A stretch of DNA of 64,000 bases from assembly GCA_013387265.2 (NCBI GenBank), contig JABFTP020000181.1, positions 1 to 64,000 on the forward strand. The letters run 5' to 3'. Positions 38,172 to 50,100 of this stretch are shown piece by piece. The notes under the pieces were generated by a model. The model searched no databases and was not told the DNA's origin. It was given only the letters and a program-made list of their open reading frames with translations. Source of the DNA: Cryptolaemus montrouzieri. Its lineage: Eukaryota; Arthropoda; Insecta; Coleoptera; Coccinellidae. Made by a program: the position numbers and the translations under genes. Every line of letters begins with the position of its first letter. Positions within the stretch are counted from its first letter, which is position 1.

Positions 38172-38570
38172 TTAGGAAGAATAACAAAGAGATTCCTTAC
38201 CATATAGAGTCGTGAGTAATTTTTTCTGTTTGGAAATTGGTGGAGTACGAGTTTCAGGACAGAAGGGTTTATCACTGTGACGATCATGAATATGTTTGGG
38301 ATATTCAAAGTTTACCTCCTGAAAATAACCAACTGGATTTTCATCGGGAATCGTAGTAACGTAAAAGTCAGTATCACCAAATTCAAAGCCACCATAGGGA
38401 AGACTTTGACTCATTGCACAGCCATAGAGATTATTAGTGTCAGTAAAGAGCGTGTATTTTGTAGGAATTTGAGGGTTTAAGTCAATCATATATTTGTTAA
38501 TACTTTCAGAATATTTCTTGGAACATTGGCATATTCCTCCACGTATACCCCTTTCCAGAAAGTTTACCAT
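38172..38570 (-). pseudogene. PolB fragment, reverse copy 14
   Basis: The common Gly124 type, with the same downstream markers as copy 10. Confidence 0.88.
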
Positions 38571-39288
38571 CGTGATATCTTTGATAAGCTCTTATTTACA
38601 CTTCATATACTTGAACATGCAGTCTCAGTTATATGAGGGTAAAGTGTCCTAGCTAGATGGGTCAGATGAGACAGAAACATGAACTTAGAAAGTGCTGTAT
38701 GAAAGGGACCTAATTGTTTTGAACTGTGTGATAGCACATTGATTGGGAACGTGCGGGAAATGTGCAAGAGGGAATGTGAATGGTGAGATCCTCGAGTTAA
38801 TCTTGGGAAACTGTTTCATAGAAACATTCCGATCAACAAAATGAGAGAAAAATACCAAATGAGAGTTTGGGAGGAAGTGGTATGCATTGAAAACGGAACC
38901 AAAATGCGGCAGAGAAATTCAGAAGCCAGTAAACGAGAAAAATGAGGAAATGGGCCTAGAGGTAAAAGTTAGTAGTTGAAATGTGAGGAAATGCCTAGAG
39001 AGTATAGAACAGGTATAAAGAACTACAGGGAATAGCGGAAGTAGTTGGCGAAACGACAGGGCGGAAGAATATGCAGGTTCAAATTCTCAGTGAGAAAAGT
39101 CGTTTGTTAAGGCGAAAGGAATACGAAAGGGATATTGCAAGTAATAAGAGACGTTGATGAGGTAAGAAAGACAGAGATTGAGTACGAAATAACAGTTCTT
39201 CAGCGAAGTGTGAAGTAGGAACAGAAGAAAAGGCGGAAAAAGGCAAAGTGGAAATGATCTAGGAAATGAGAAGCGCAATAAGAATTTA

Positions 39289-39686
39289 TTAGGAAGAATA
39301 ACAAAGAGATTCCTTACCATATAGAGTCGTGAGTAATTTTTCTGTTTGGAAATTGGTGGAGTACGAGTTTCAGGACAGAAGGGTTTATCACTGTGACGAT
39401 CATGAATATGTTTGGGATATTCAAAGTTTACCTCCTGAAAATAACCAACTGGATTTTCATCGGGAATCGTAGTAACGTAAAAGTCAGTATCACCAAATTC
39501 AAAACCACCATAGGGAAGACTTTGACTCATTGCACAGCCATAGAGATTATTAGTGTCAGTAAAGAGCGTGTATTTTGTAGGAATTTGAGGGTTTAAGTCA
39601 ATCATATATTTGTTAATACTTTCAGAATATTTCTTGGAACATTGGCATATTCCTCCACGTATACCCCTTTCCAGAAAGTTTACCAT
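39289..39686 (-). pseudogene. PolB fragment, reverse copy 15, frame fused
   Basis: One T is lost from the T6 run near 39340, shifting the frame after residue 116. The normal stop is bypassed and a 199-codon open frame runs on to 39087, the longest in the window. The added part is satellite sequence lengthened by a 14-bp net gain near 39225-39252. Nothing suggests that the longer frame is selected. Confidence 0.88.
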
Positions 39687-40391
39687 CGTGATATCTTTGA
39701 TAAGCTCTTATTTACACTTCATATACTTGAACATGCAGTCTCAGTTATATGAGGGTAAAGTGTCCTAGCTAGATGGGTCAGATGAGACAGAAACATGAAC
39801 TTAGAAAGTGCTGTATGAAAGGGACCTAATTGTTTTGAACTGTGTGATAGCACATTGATTGGGAACGTGCGGGAAATGTGCAAGAGGAGAATGTGAATGG
39901 TGAGATCCTCGAGTTAATCTTGGGAAACTGTTTCATAGAAACATTCCGATCAACAAAATGAGAGAAAAATACCAAATGAGAGTTTGGGAGGAAGTGGTAT
40001 GCATTGAAAACGGAACCAAAATGCGGCAGAGAAATTCAGAAGCCAGTAAACGAGAAAAATGAGGAAATGGGACTAGAGGTAAAAGTTAGTAGTTGAAATG
40101 TGAGGAAAAGCCTAGAGAGTATAGAACAGGTATAAAGAACTACAGGGAATAGCGTAAGTAGTTGGCGAAACGACAGGGCGGAAGAATATGCAGGTTCAAA
40201 TTCTCAGTGAGAAAAGTCGTTTGTTAAGGCGAAAGGAATACGAAAGGGATATTGCAAGTAATAAGAGACGTTGATGAGGTAAGAAAGACAGAGATTGAGT
40301 ACGAAATAACAGTTCTTCAGCAAAGTGTGAAGTAGGAACAGAAGCAAAAGGCGGAAATGATCTAGGAAATGAGAAGCGCAATAAGAATTTA

Positions 40392-40790
40392 TTAGGAAGA
40401 ATAACAAAGAGATTCCTTACCATATAGAGTCGTGAGTAATTTTTTCTGTTTGGAAATTGGTGGAGTACGAGTTTCAGGACAGAAGGGTTTATCACTGTGA
40501 CGATCATGAATATGTTTGGGATATTCAAAGTTTACCTCCTGAAAATAACCAACTGGATTTTCATCGGGAATCGTAGTAACGTAAAAGTCAGTATCACCAA
40601 ATTCAAAGCCACCATAGGGAAGACTTTGACTCATTGCACAGCCATAGAGATTATTAGTGTCAGTAAAGAGCGTGTATTTTGTAGGAATTTGAGGGTTTAA
40701 GTCAATCATATATTTGTTAATACTTTCAGAATATTTCTTGGAACATTGGCATATTCCTCCACGTATACCCCTTTCCAGAAAGTTTACCAT
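40392..40790 (-). pseudogene. PolB fragment, reverse copy 16
   Basis: The common Gly124 type. Its unit has GGACTAGAGG where others read GGCCTAGAGG, and GAAGCAAAAGG where others have GAAGGAAAAGG. Confidence 0.88.
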
Positions 40791-41495
40791 CGTGATATCT
40801 TTGATAAGCTCTTATTTACACTTCATATACTTGAACATGCAGTCTCAGTTATATGAGGGTAAAGTGTCCTAGCTAGATGGGTCAGATGAGACAGAAACAT
40901 GAACTTAGAAAGTGCTGTATGAAAGGGACCTAATTGTTTTGAACTGTGTGATAGCACATTGATTGGGAACGTGCGGGAAATGTGCAAGAGGGGAATGTGA
41001 ATGGTGAGATCCTCGAGTTAATCTTGGGAAACTGTTTCATAGAAACATTCCGATCAACAAAATGAGAGAAAAATACCAAATGAGAGTTTGGGAGGAAGTG
41101 GTATGCATTGAAAACGGAACCAAAATGCGGCAGAGAAATTCAGAAGCCAGTAAACGAGAAAAATGAGGAAATGGGCCTAGAGGTAAAAGTTAGTAGTTGA
41201 AATGTGAGGAAAAGCCTAGAGAGTATAGAACAGGTATAAAGAACTACAGGGAATAGCGGAAGTAGTTGGCGAAACGACAGGGCGGAAGAATATGCAGGTT
41301 CAAATTCTCAGTGAGAAAAGTCGTTTGTTAAGGCGAAAGGAATACGAAAGGGATATTGCAGGTAATAAGAGACGTTGATGAGGTAAGAAAGACAGAGATT
41401 GAGTACGGAATAACAGTTCTTCAGCAAAGTGTGAAGTAGGAACAGAAGGAAAAGGCGGAAATGATCTAGGAAATGAGAAGCGCAATAAGAATTTA

Positions 41496-41894
41496 TTAGG
41501 AAGAATAACAAAGAGATTCCTTACCATATAGAGTCGTGAGTAATTTTTTCTGTTTGGAAATTGGTGGAGTACGAGTTTCAGGACAGAAGGGTTTATCACT
41601 GTGACGATCATGAATATGTTTGGGATATTCAAAGTTTACCTCCTGAAAATAACCAACTGGATTTTCATCGGGAATCGTAGTAACGTAAAAGTCAGTATCA
41701 CCAAATTCAAAGCCACCATAGGGAAGACTTTGACTCATTGCACAGCCATAGAGATTATTAGTGTCAGTAAAGAGCGTGTATTTTGTAGGAATTTGAGGGT
41801 TTAAGTCAATCATATATTTGTTAATACTTTCAGAATATTTCTTGGAACATTGGCATATTCCTCCACGTATACCCCTTTCCAGAAAGTTTACCAT
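41496..41894 (-). pseudogene. PolB fragment, reverse copy 17
   Basis: The common Gly124 type, with copy-11-type markers downstream. Confidence 0.88.
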
Positions 41895-42599
41895 CGTGAT
41901 ATCTTTGATAAGCTCTTATTTACACTTCATATACTTGAACATGCAGTCTCAGTTATATGAGGGTAAAGTGTCCTAGCTAGATGGGTCAGATGAGACAGAA
42001 ACATGAACTTAGAAAGTGCTGTATGAAAGGGACCTAATTGTTTTGAACTGTGTGATAGCACATTGATTGGGAACGTGCGGGAAATGTGCAAGAGGGGAAT
42101 GTGAATGGTGAGATCCTCGAGTTAATCTTGGGAAACTGTTTCATAGAAACATTCCGATCAACAAAATGAGAGAAAAATACCAAATGAGAGTTTGGGAGGA
42201 AGTGGTATGCATTGAAAACGGAACCAAAATGCGGCAGAGAAATTCAGAAGCCAGTAAACGAGAAAAATGAGGAAATGGGCCTAGAGGTAAAAGTTAGTAG
42301 TTGAAATGTGAGGAAAAGCCTAGAGAGTATAGAACAGGTATAAAGAACTACAGGGAATAGCGTAAGTAGTTGGCGAAACGACAGGGCGGAAGAATATGCA
42401 GGTTCAAATTCTCAGTGAGAAAAGTCGTTTGTTAAGGCGAAAGGAATACGAAAGGGATATTGCAAGTAATAAGAGACGTTGATGAGGTAAGAAAGACAGA
42501 GATTGAGTACGAAATAACAGTTCTTCAGCGAAGTGTGAAGTAGGAACAGAAGGAAAAGGCGGAAATGATCTAGGAAATGAGAAGCGCAATAAGAGATTA

Positions 42600-42998
42600 T
42601 TAGGAAGAATAACAAAGAGATTCCTTATCATATAGAGTCGTGAGTAATTTTTTCTGTTTGGAAATTGGTGGAGTACGAGTTTCAGGACAGAAGGGTTTAT
42701 CACTGTGACGATCATGAATATGTTTGGGATATTCAAAGTTTACCTCCTGAAAATAACCAACTGGATTTTCATCGGGAATCGTAGTAACGTAAAAGTCAGT
42801 ATCACCAAATTCAAAACCACCATAGGGAAGACTTTGACTCATTGCACAGCCATAGAGATTATTAGTGTCAGTAAAGAGCGTGTATTTTGTAGGAATTTGA
42901 GGGTTTAAGTCAATCATATATTTGTTAATACTTTCAGAATATTTCTTGGAACATTGGCATATTCCTCCACGTATACCCCTTTCCAGAAAGTTTACCAT
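42600..42998 (-). pseudogene. PolB fragment, reverse copy 18
   Basis: Asp124 with AGATTATTAG and also the silent CAAAACC change, a combination of markers seen on separate units further left. That suggests exchange between units. Confidence 0.88.
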
Positions 42999-43702
42999 CG
43001 TGATATCTTTGATAAGCTCTTATTTACACTTCATATACTTGAACATGCAGTCTCAGTTATATGAGGGTAAAGTGTCCTAGCTAGATGGGTCAGATGAGAC
43101 AGAAACATGAACTTAGAAAGTGCTGTATGAAAGGGACCTAATTGTTTTGAACTGTGTGATAGCACATTGATTGGGAACGTGCGGGAAATGTGCAAGAGGG
43201 AATGTGAATGGTGAGATCCTCGAGTTAATCTTGGGAAACTGTTTCATAGAAACATTCCGATCAACAAAATGAGAGAAAAATACCAAATGAGAGTTTGGGA
43301 GGAAGTGGTATGCATTGAAAACGGAACCAAAATGCGGCAGAGAAATTCAGAAGCCAGTAAACGAGAAAAATGAGGAAATGGGCCTAGAGGTAAAAGTTAG
43401 TAGTTGAAATGTGAGGAAAAGCCTAGAGAGTATAGAACAGGTATAAAGAACTACAGGGAATAGCGGAAGTAGTTGGCGAAACGACAGGGCGGAAGAATAT
43501 GCAGGTTCAAATTCTCAGTGAGAAAAGTCGTTTGTTAAGGCGAAAGGAATACGAAAGGGATATTGCAAGTAATAAGAGACGTTGATGAGGTAAGAAAGAC
43601 AGAGATTGAGTACGAAATAACAGTTCTTCAGCAAAGTGTGAAGTAGGAACAGAAGGAAAAGGCGGAAATGATCTAGGAAATGAGAAGCGCAATAAGAATT
43701 TA

Positions 43703-44101
43703 TTAGGAAGAATAACAAAGAGATTCCTTACCATATAGAGTCGTGAGTAATTTTTTCTGTTTGGAAATTGGTGGAGTACGAGTTTCAGGACAGAAGGGTT
43801 TATCACTGTGACGATCATGAATATGTTTGGGATATTCAAAGTTTACCTCCTGAAAATAACCAACTGGATTTTCATCGGGAATCGTAGTAACGTAAAAGTC
43901 AGTATCACCAAATTCAAAGCCACCATAGGGAAGACTTTGACTCATTGCACAGCCATAGAGATTATTAGTGTCAGTAAAGAGCGTGTATTTTGTAGGAATT
44001 AGAGGGTTTAAGTCAATCCTATATTTGTTAATACTTTCAGAATATTTCTTGGAACATTGGCATACTCCTCCACGTATACCCCTTTCCAGAAAGTTTATCA
44101 T
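43703..44101 (-). pseudogene. PolB fragment, reverse copy 19 (array edge)
   Basis: The outermost and most diverged intact reverse copy in its N-terminal part: Ile2, Val13, Arg28 and Leu34 replace Val, Ile, Met and Gln. Motif A and the rest are as in the common type. Extra divergence at an array edge is expected where homogenisation is weaker. Confidence 0.88.
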
Positions 44102-44125
44102 CGTGATATCTTTGATAAGCTCTTA

Positions 44126-44140
44126 TTTCTTACAGTTTAA
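44126..44140. other. Right orientation junction (reverse B to forward A)
   Basis: Reverse B ends in CTCTTATTT at 44128, and forward A resumes at TTTAATTCTC from 44136. The seven bases between (CTTACAG) fit neither family exactly. No long inverted repeat is present here, unlike the left boundary, so this looks like end joining with a short filler. Confidence 0.85.
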
Positions 44141-47100
44141 TTCTCTACCATACAGCACTTTCTACGCTTGAGCTTTTGTCTCTCGTTTTAATATTTTTGC
44201 TATCCTTAGATCTTGCCTACCGTCAATTCATTTCTTGATTTTCACGCTCTCCCTCTTTGTTATTCCTGGTAATAAATTCTTATTGTGCTTCTCATCTTCC
44301 TAGATCATTTTCCGCCTTCTCTTCTGTTCCTTCCTCACACTTCTCTGAAGAACTGTTCTTCCCCACTCATTCTCTGTATTTCTTTCCTCTTCAAAGTCTC
44401 TCATTAACTGAAATATCTCTTTTACATTCCTCTTGCCTCTACAAACGACTATTTTCACCGAGAATTTGAACCTGCATATTCTTCCGCCCCGTCGTTACGC
44501 CAAATTCTTCCGCTCTTTCCTGTAGATCTTTATTCCTGTTCAATACTCTCTAGCCTTTTTCTCGCATTTCACCTACTCACTACTTTCATTAGGCCAAGCT
44601 CTTAATTTTCCTCGTTTACTTACTTCTGCACTTCTGCCACATTTACCTTTCATATTTTATGCAGACCACTTCCTCCCAAACTTTCATTTGGCTTCGTTCT
44701 CTCATTTTATTGATTGGGATATTTCTCTGAAACGTTCCTGAGATTTTCCCAAGGCTCTCACCATTCACACTCTCCTCTTGCACATTTCTTGCACTTACTC
44801 TAGCAATGTGCTGTCGCACAGATCTAAACACTTTAATTCTCTACCATACAGCACTTTCTACGCTTGAGCTTTTGTCTCTCGTTTTAATATTTTTGCTATC
44901 CTTAGATCTTGCCCACCGTCAATTCATTTCTTGATTTTCATGCTCTCCCTCTTTGTTATTCCTGCTAATAAATTCTTATTGTGCTTCTCATCTTCCTAGA
45001 TCATTTTCCGCCTTCTCTTCTGTTCCTTCCTCACACTTCTCTGAAGAACTGTTCTTCCCTACTCATTCTCTGTATTTCTTTCCTCTTCAAAGTCTCTCAT
45101 TAACTGAAATATCTCTTTTACATTCCTCTTGCCTCTACAAACGACTATTTTCACCGAGAATTTGAACCTGCATATTCTTCCGCCCCGTCGTTACGCCAAA
45201 TTCTTCCGCTCTTTCCTGTAGATCTTTATTCCTGTTCAATACTCTCTAGCCTTTTTCTCGCATTTCACCTACTCACTACTTTCATTAGGCCAAGCTCTTA
45301 ATTTTCCTCGTTTACTTACTTCTGCACTTCTGCCACATTTACCTTTCATATTTTATGCAGACCACTTCCTCCCAAACTTTCATTTGGCTTCGTTCTCTCA
45401 TTTTATTGATTGGGATATTTCTCTGAAACGTTCCTGAGATTTTCCCAAGGCTCTCACCATTCACACTCTCCTCTTGCACATTTCTTGCACTTACTCTAGC
45501 AATGTGCTGTCGCACAGATCTAAACACTTTAATTCTCTACCATACAGCACTTTCTACGCTTGAGCTTTTGTCTCTCGTTTTAATATTTTTGCTATCCTTA
45601 GATCTTGCCTACCGTCAATTCATTTCTTGATTTTCACGCTCTCCCTCTTTGTTATTCCTGCTAATAAATTCTTATTGTGCTTCTCATCTTCCTAGATCAT
45701 TTTCCGCCTTCTCTTCTGTTCCTTCCTCACACTTCTCTGAAGAACTGTTCTTCCCTACTCATTCTCTGTATTTCTTTCCTCTTCAAAGTCTCTCATTAAC
45801 TGAAATATCTCTTTTACATTCCTCTTGCCTCTACAAACGACTATTTTCACCGAGAATTTGAACCTGCATATTCTTCCGCCCCGTCGTTACGCCAAATTCT
45901 TCCGCTCTTTCCTGTAGATCTTTATTCCTGTTCAATACTCTCTAGCCTTTTTCTCGCATTTCACCTACTCACTACTTTCATTAGGCCAAGCTCTTAATTT
46001 TCCTCGTTTACTTACTTCTGCACTTCTGCCACATTTACCTTTCATATTTTATGCAGACCACTTCCTCCCAAACTTTCATTTGGCTTCGTTCTCTCATTTT
46101 ATTGATTGGGATATTTCTCTGAAACGTTCCTGAGATTTTCCCAAGGCTCTCACCATTCACACTCTCCTCTTGCACATTTCTTGCACTTACTCTAGCAATG
46201 TGCTGTCGCACAGATCTAAACACTTTAATTCTCTACCATACAGCACTTTCTACGCTTGAGCTTTTGTCTCTCGTTTTAATATTTTTGCTATCCTTAGATC
46301 TTGCCTACCGTCAATTCATTTCTTGATTTTCACGCTCTCCCTCTTTGTTATTCCTGCTAATAAATTCTTATTGTGCTTCTCATCTTCCTAGATCATTTTC
46401 CGCCTTCTCTTCTGTTCCTTCCTCACACTTCTCTGAAGAACTGTTCTTCCCTACTCATTCTCTGTATTTCTTTCCTCTTCAAAGTCTCTCATTAACTGAA
46501 ATATCTCTTTTACATTCCTCTTGCCTCTACAAACGACTATTTTCACCGAGAATTTGAACCTGCATATTCTTCCGCCCCGTCGTTACGCCAAATTCTTCCG
46601 CTCTTTCCTGTAGATCTTTATTCCTGTTCAATACTCTCTAGCCTTTTTCTCGCATTTCACCTACTCACTACTTTCATTAGGCCAAGCTCTTAATTTTCCT
46701 CGTTTACTTACTTCTGCACTTCTGCCACATTTACCTTTCATATTTTATGCAGACCACTTCCTCCCAAACTTTCATTTGGCTTCGTTCTCTCATTTTATTG
46801 ATTGGGATATTTCTCTGAAACGTTCCTGAGATTTTCCCAAGGCTCTCACCATTCACACTCTCCTCTTGCACATTTCTTGCACTTACTCTAGCAATGTGCT
46901 GTCGCACAGATCTAAACACTTTAATTCTCTACCATACAGCACTTTCTACGCTTGAGCTTTTGTCTCTCGTTTTAATATTTTGCTATCCTTAGATCTTGCC
47001 TACCGTCAATTCATTTCTTGATTTTCACGCTCTCCCTCTTTGTTATTCCTGCTAATAAATTCTTATTGTGCTTCTCATCTTCCTAGATCATTTTCCGCCT

Positions 47101-50100
47101 TCTCTTCTGTTCCTTCCTCACACTTCTCTGAAGAACTGTTCTTCCCTACTCATTCTCTGTATTTCTTTCCTCTTCAAAGTCTCTCATTAACTGAAATATC
47201 TCTTTTACATTCCTCTTGCCTCTACAAACGACTATTTTCACCGAGAATTTGAACCTGCATATTCTTCCGCCCCGTCGTTACGCCAAATTCTTCCGCTCTT
47301 TCCTGTAGATCTTTATTCCTGTTCAATACTCTCTAGCCTTTTTCTCGCATTTCACCTACTCACTACTTTCATTAGGCCAAGCTCTTAATTTTCCTCGTTT
47401 ACTTACTTCTGCACTTCTGCCACATTTACCTTTCATATTTTATGCAGACCACTTCCTCCCAAACTTTCATTTGGCTTCGTTCTCTCATTTTATTGATTGG
47501 GATATTTCTCTGAAACGTTCCTGAGATTTTCCCAAGGCTCTCACCATTCACACTCTCCTCTTGCACATTTCTTGCACTTACTCTAGCAATGTGCTGTCGC
47601 ACAGATCTAAACACTTTAATTCTCTACCATACAGCACTTTCTACGCTTGAGCTTTTGTCTCTCGTTTTAATATTTTTGCTATCCTTAGATCTTGCCTACC
47701 GTCAATTCATTTCTTGATTTTCACGCTCTCCCTCTTTGTTATTCCTGCTAATAAATTCTTATTGTGCTTCTCATCTTCCTAGATCATTTTCCGCCTTCTC
47801 TTCTGTTCCTTCCTCACACTTCTCTGAAGAACTGTTCTTCCCTACTCATTCTCTGTATTTCTTTCCTCTTCAAAGTCTCTCATTAACTGAAATATCTCTT
47901 TTACATTCCTCTTGCCTCTACAAACGACTATTTTCACCGAGAATTTGAACCTGCATATTCTTCCGCCCCGTCGTTACGCCAAATTCTTCCGCTCTTTCCT
48001 GTAGATCTTTATTCCTGTTCAATACTCTCTAGCCTTTTTCTCGCATTTCACCTACTCACTACTTTCATTAGGCCAAGCTCTTAATTTTCCTCGTTTACTT
48101 ACTTCTGCACTTCTGCCACATTTACCTTTCATATTTTATGCAGACCACTTCCTCCCAAACTTTCATTTGGCTTCGTTCTCTCATTTTATTGATTGGGATA
48201 TTTCTCTGAAACGTTCCTGAGATTTTCCCAAGGCTCTCACCATTCACACTCTCCTCTTGCACATTTCTTGCACTTACTCTAGCAATGTGCTGTCGCACAG
48301 ATCTAAACACTTTAATTCTCTACCATACAGCACTTTCTACGCTTGAGCTTTTGTCTCTCGTTTTAATATTTTTGCTATCCTTAGATCTTGCCTACCGTCA
48401 ATTCATTTCTTGATTTTCACGCTCTCCCTCTTTGTTATTCCTGCTAATAAATTCTTATTGTGCTTCTCATCTTCCTAGATCATTTTCCGCCTTCTCTTCT
48501 GTTCCTTCCTCACACTTCTCTGAAGAACTGTTCTTCCCTACTCATTCTCTGTATTTCTTTCCTCTTCAAAGTCTCTCATTAACTGAAATATCTCTTTTAC
48601 ATTCCTCTTGCCTCTACAAACGACTATTTTCACCGAGAATTTGAACCTGCATATTCTTCCGCCCCGTCGTTACGCCAAATTCTTCCGCTCTTTCCTGTAG
48701 ATCTTTATTCCTGTTCAATACTCTCTAGCCTTTTTCTCGCATTTCACCTACTCACTACTTTCATTAGGCCAAGCTCTTAATTTTCCTCGTTTACTTACTT
48801 CTGCACTTCTGCCACATTTACCTTTCATATTTTATGCAGACCACTTCCTCCCAAACTTTCATTTGGCTTCGTTCTCTCATTTTATTGATTGGGATATTTC
48901 TCTGAAACGTTCCTGAGATTTTCCCAAGGCTCTCACCATTCACACTCTCCTCTTGCACATTTCTTGCACTTACTCTAGCAATGTGCTGTCGCACAGATCT
49001 AAACACTTTAATTCTCTACCATACAGCACTTTCTACGCTTGAGCTTTTGTCTCTCGTTTTAATATTTTTGCTATCCTTAGATCTTGCCTACCGTCAATTC
49101 ATTTCTTGATTTTCATGCTCTCCTCTTTGTTATTCCTGCTAATAAATTCTTATTGTGCTTCTCATCTTCCTAGATCATTTTCCGCCTTCTCTTCTGTTCC
49201 TTCCTCACACTTCTCTGAAGAACTGTTCTTCCCTACTCATTCTCTGTATTTCTTTCCTCTTCAAAGTCTCTCATTAACTGAAATATCTCTTTTACATTCC
49301 TCTTGCCTCTACAAACGACTATTTTCACCGAGAATTTGAACCTGCATATTCTTCCGCCCCGTCGTTACGCCAAATTCTTCCGCTCTTTCCTGTAGATCTT
49401 TATTCCTGTTCAATACTCTCTAGCCTTTTTCTCGCATTTCACCTACTCACTACTTTCATTAGGCCAAGCTCTTAATTTTCCTCGTTTACTTACTTCTGCA
49501 CTTCTGCCACATTTACCTTTCATATTTTATGCAGACCACTTCCTCCCAAACTTTCATTTGGCTTCGTTCTCTCATTTTATTGATTGGGATATTTCTCTGA
49601 AACGTTCCTGAGATTTTCCCAAGGCTCTCACCATTCACACTCTCCTCTTGCACATTTCTTGCACTTACTCTAGCAATGTGCTGTCGCACAGATCTAAACA
49701 CTTTAATTCTCTACCATACAGCACTTTCTACGCTTGAGCTTTTGTCTCTCGTTTTAATATTTTTGCTATCCTTAGATCTTGCCTACCGTCAATTCATTTC
49801 TTGATTTTCACGCTCTCCCTCTTTGTTATTCCTGCTAATAAATTCTTATTGTGCTTCTCATCTTCCTAGATCATTTTCCGCCTTCTCTTCTGTTCCTTCC
49901 TCACACTTCTCTGAAGAACTGTTCTTCCCTACTCATTCTCTGTATTTCTTTCCTCTTCAAAGTCTCTCATTAACTGAAATATCTCTTTTACATTCCTCTT
50001 GCCTCTACAAACGACTATTTTCACCGAGAATTTGAACCTGCATATTCTTCCGCCCCGTCGTTACGCCAAATTCTTCCGCTCTTTCCTGTAGATCTTTATT

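Larger units (their letters stand above)
26600..44128 (-). repeat. Regular reverse satellite array, family B (1104-bp monomer)
   Basis: About sixteen monomers, with PolB Met codons at 27531, 28635, 29739, 30843, 31947, 33051, 34155, 35259, 36362, 37466, 38570, 39686, 40790, 41894, 42998 and 44101. Spacing is 1104 bp, except 1098 for the first unit, 1103 where one G is lost in GAGGGGAATG, and 1116 before 39686. Each monomer is about 400 bp of polymerase fragment and about 700 bp of non-coding sequence homologous to A. Copies differ at few positions. The array ends inside a unit at GATAAGCTCTTATTT, where forward A begins. Confidence 0.97.

Noticed and set aside
23102..44128. Active Polinton or integrated virus
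   Set aside because: Only part of PolB is present. There is no integrase, packaging ATPase, protease or capsid gene and no terminal repeats of an element.
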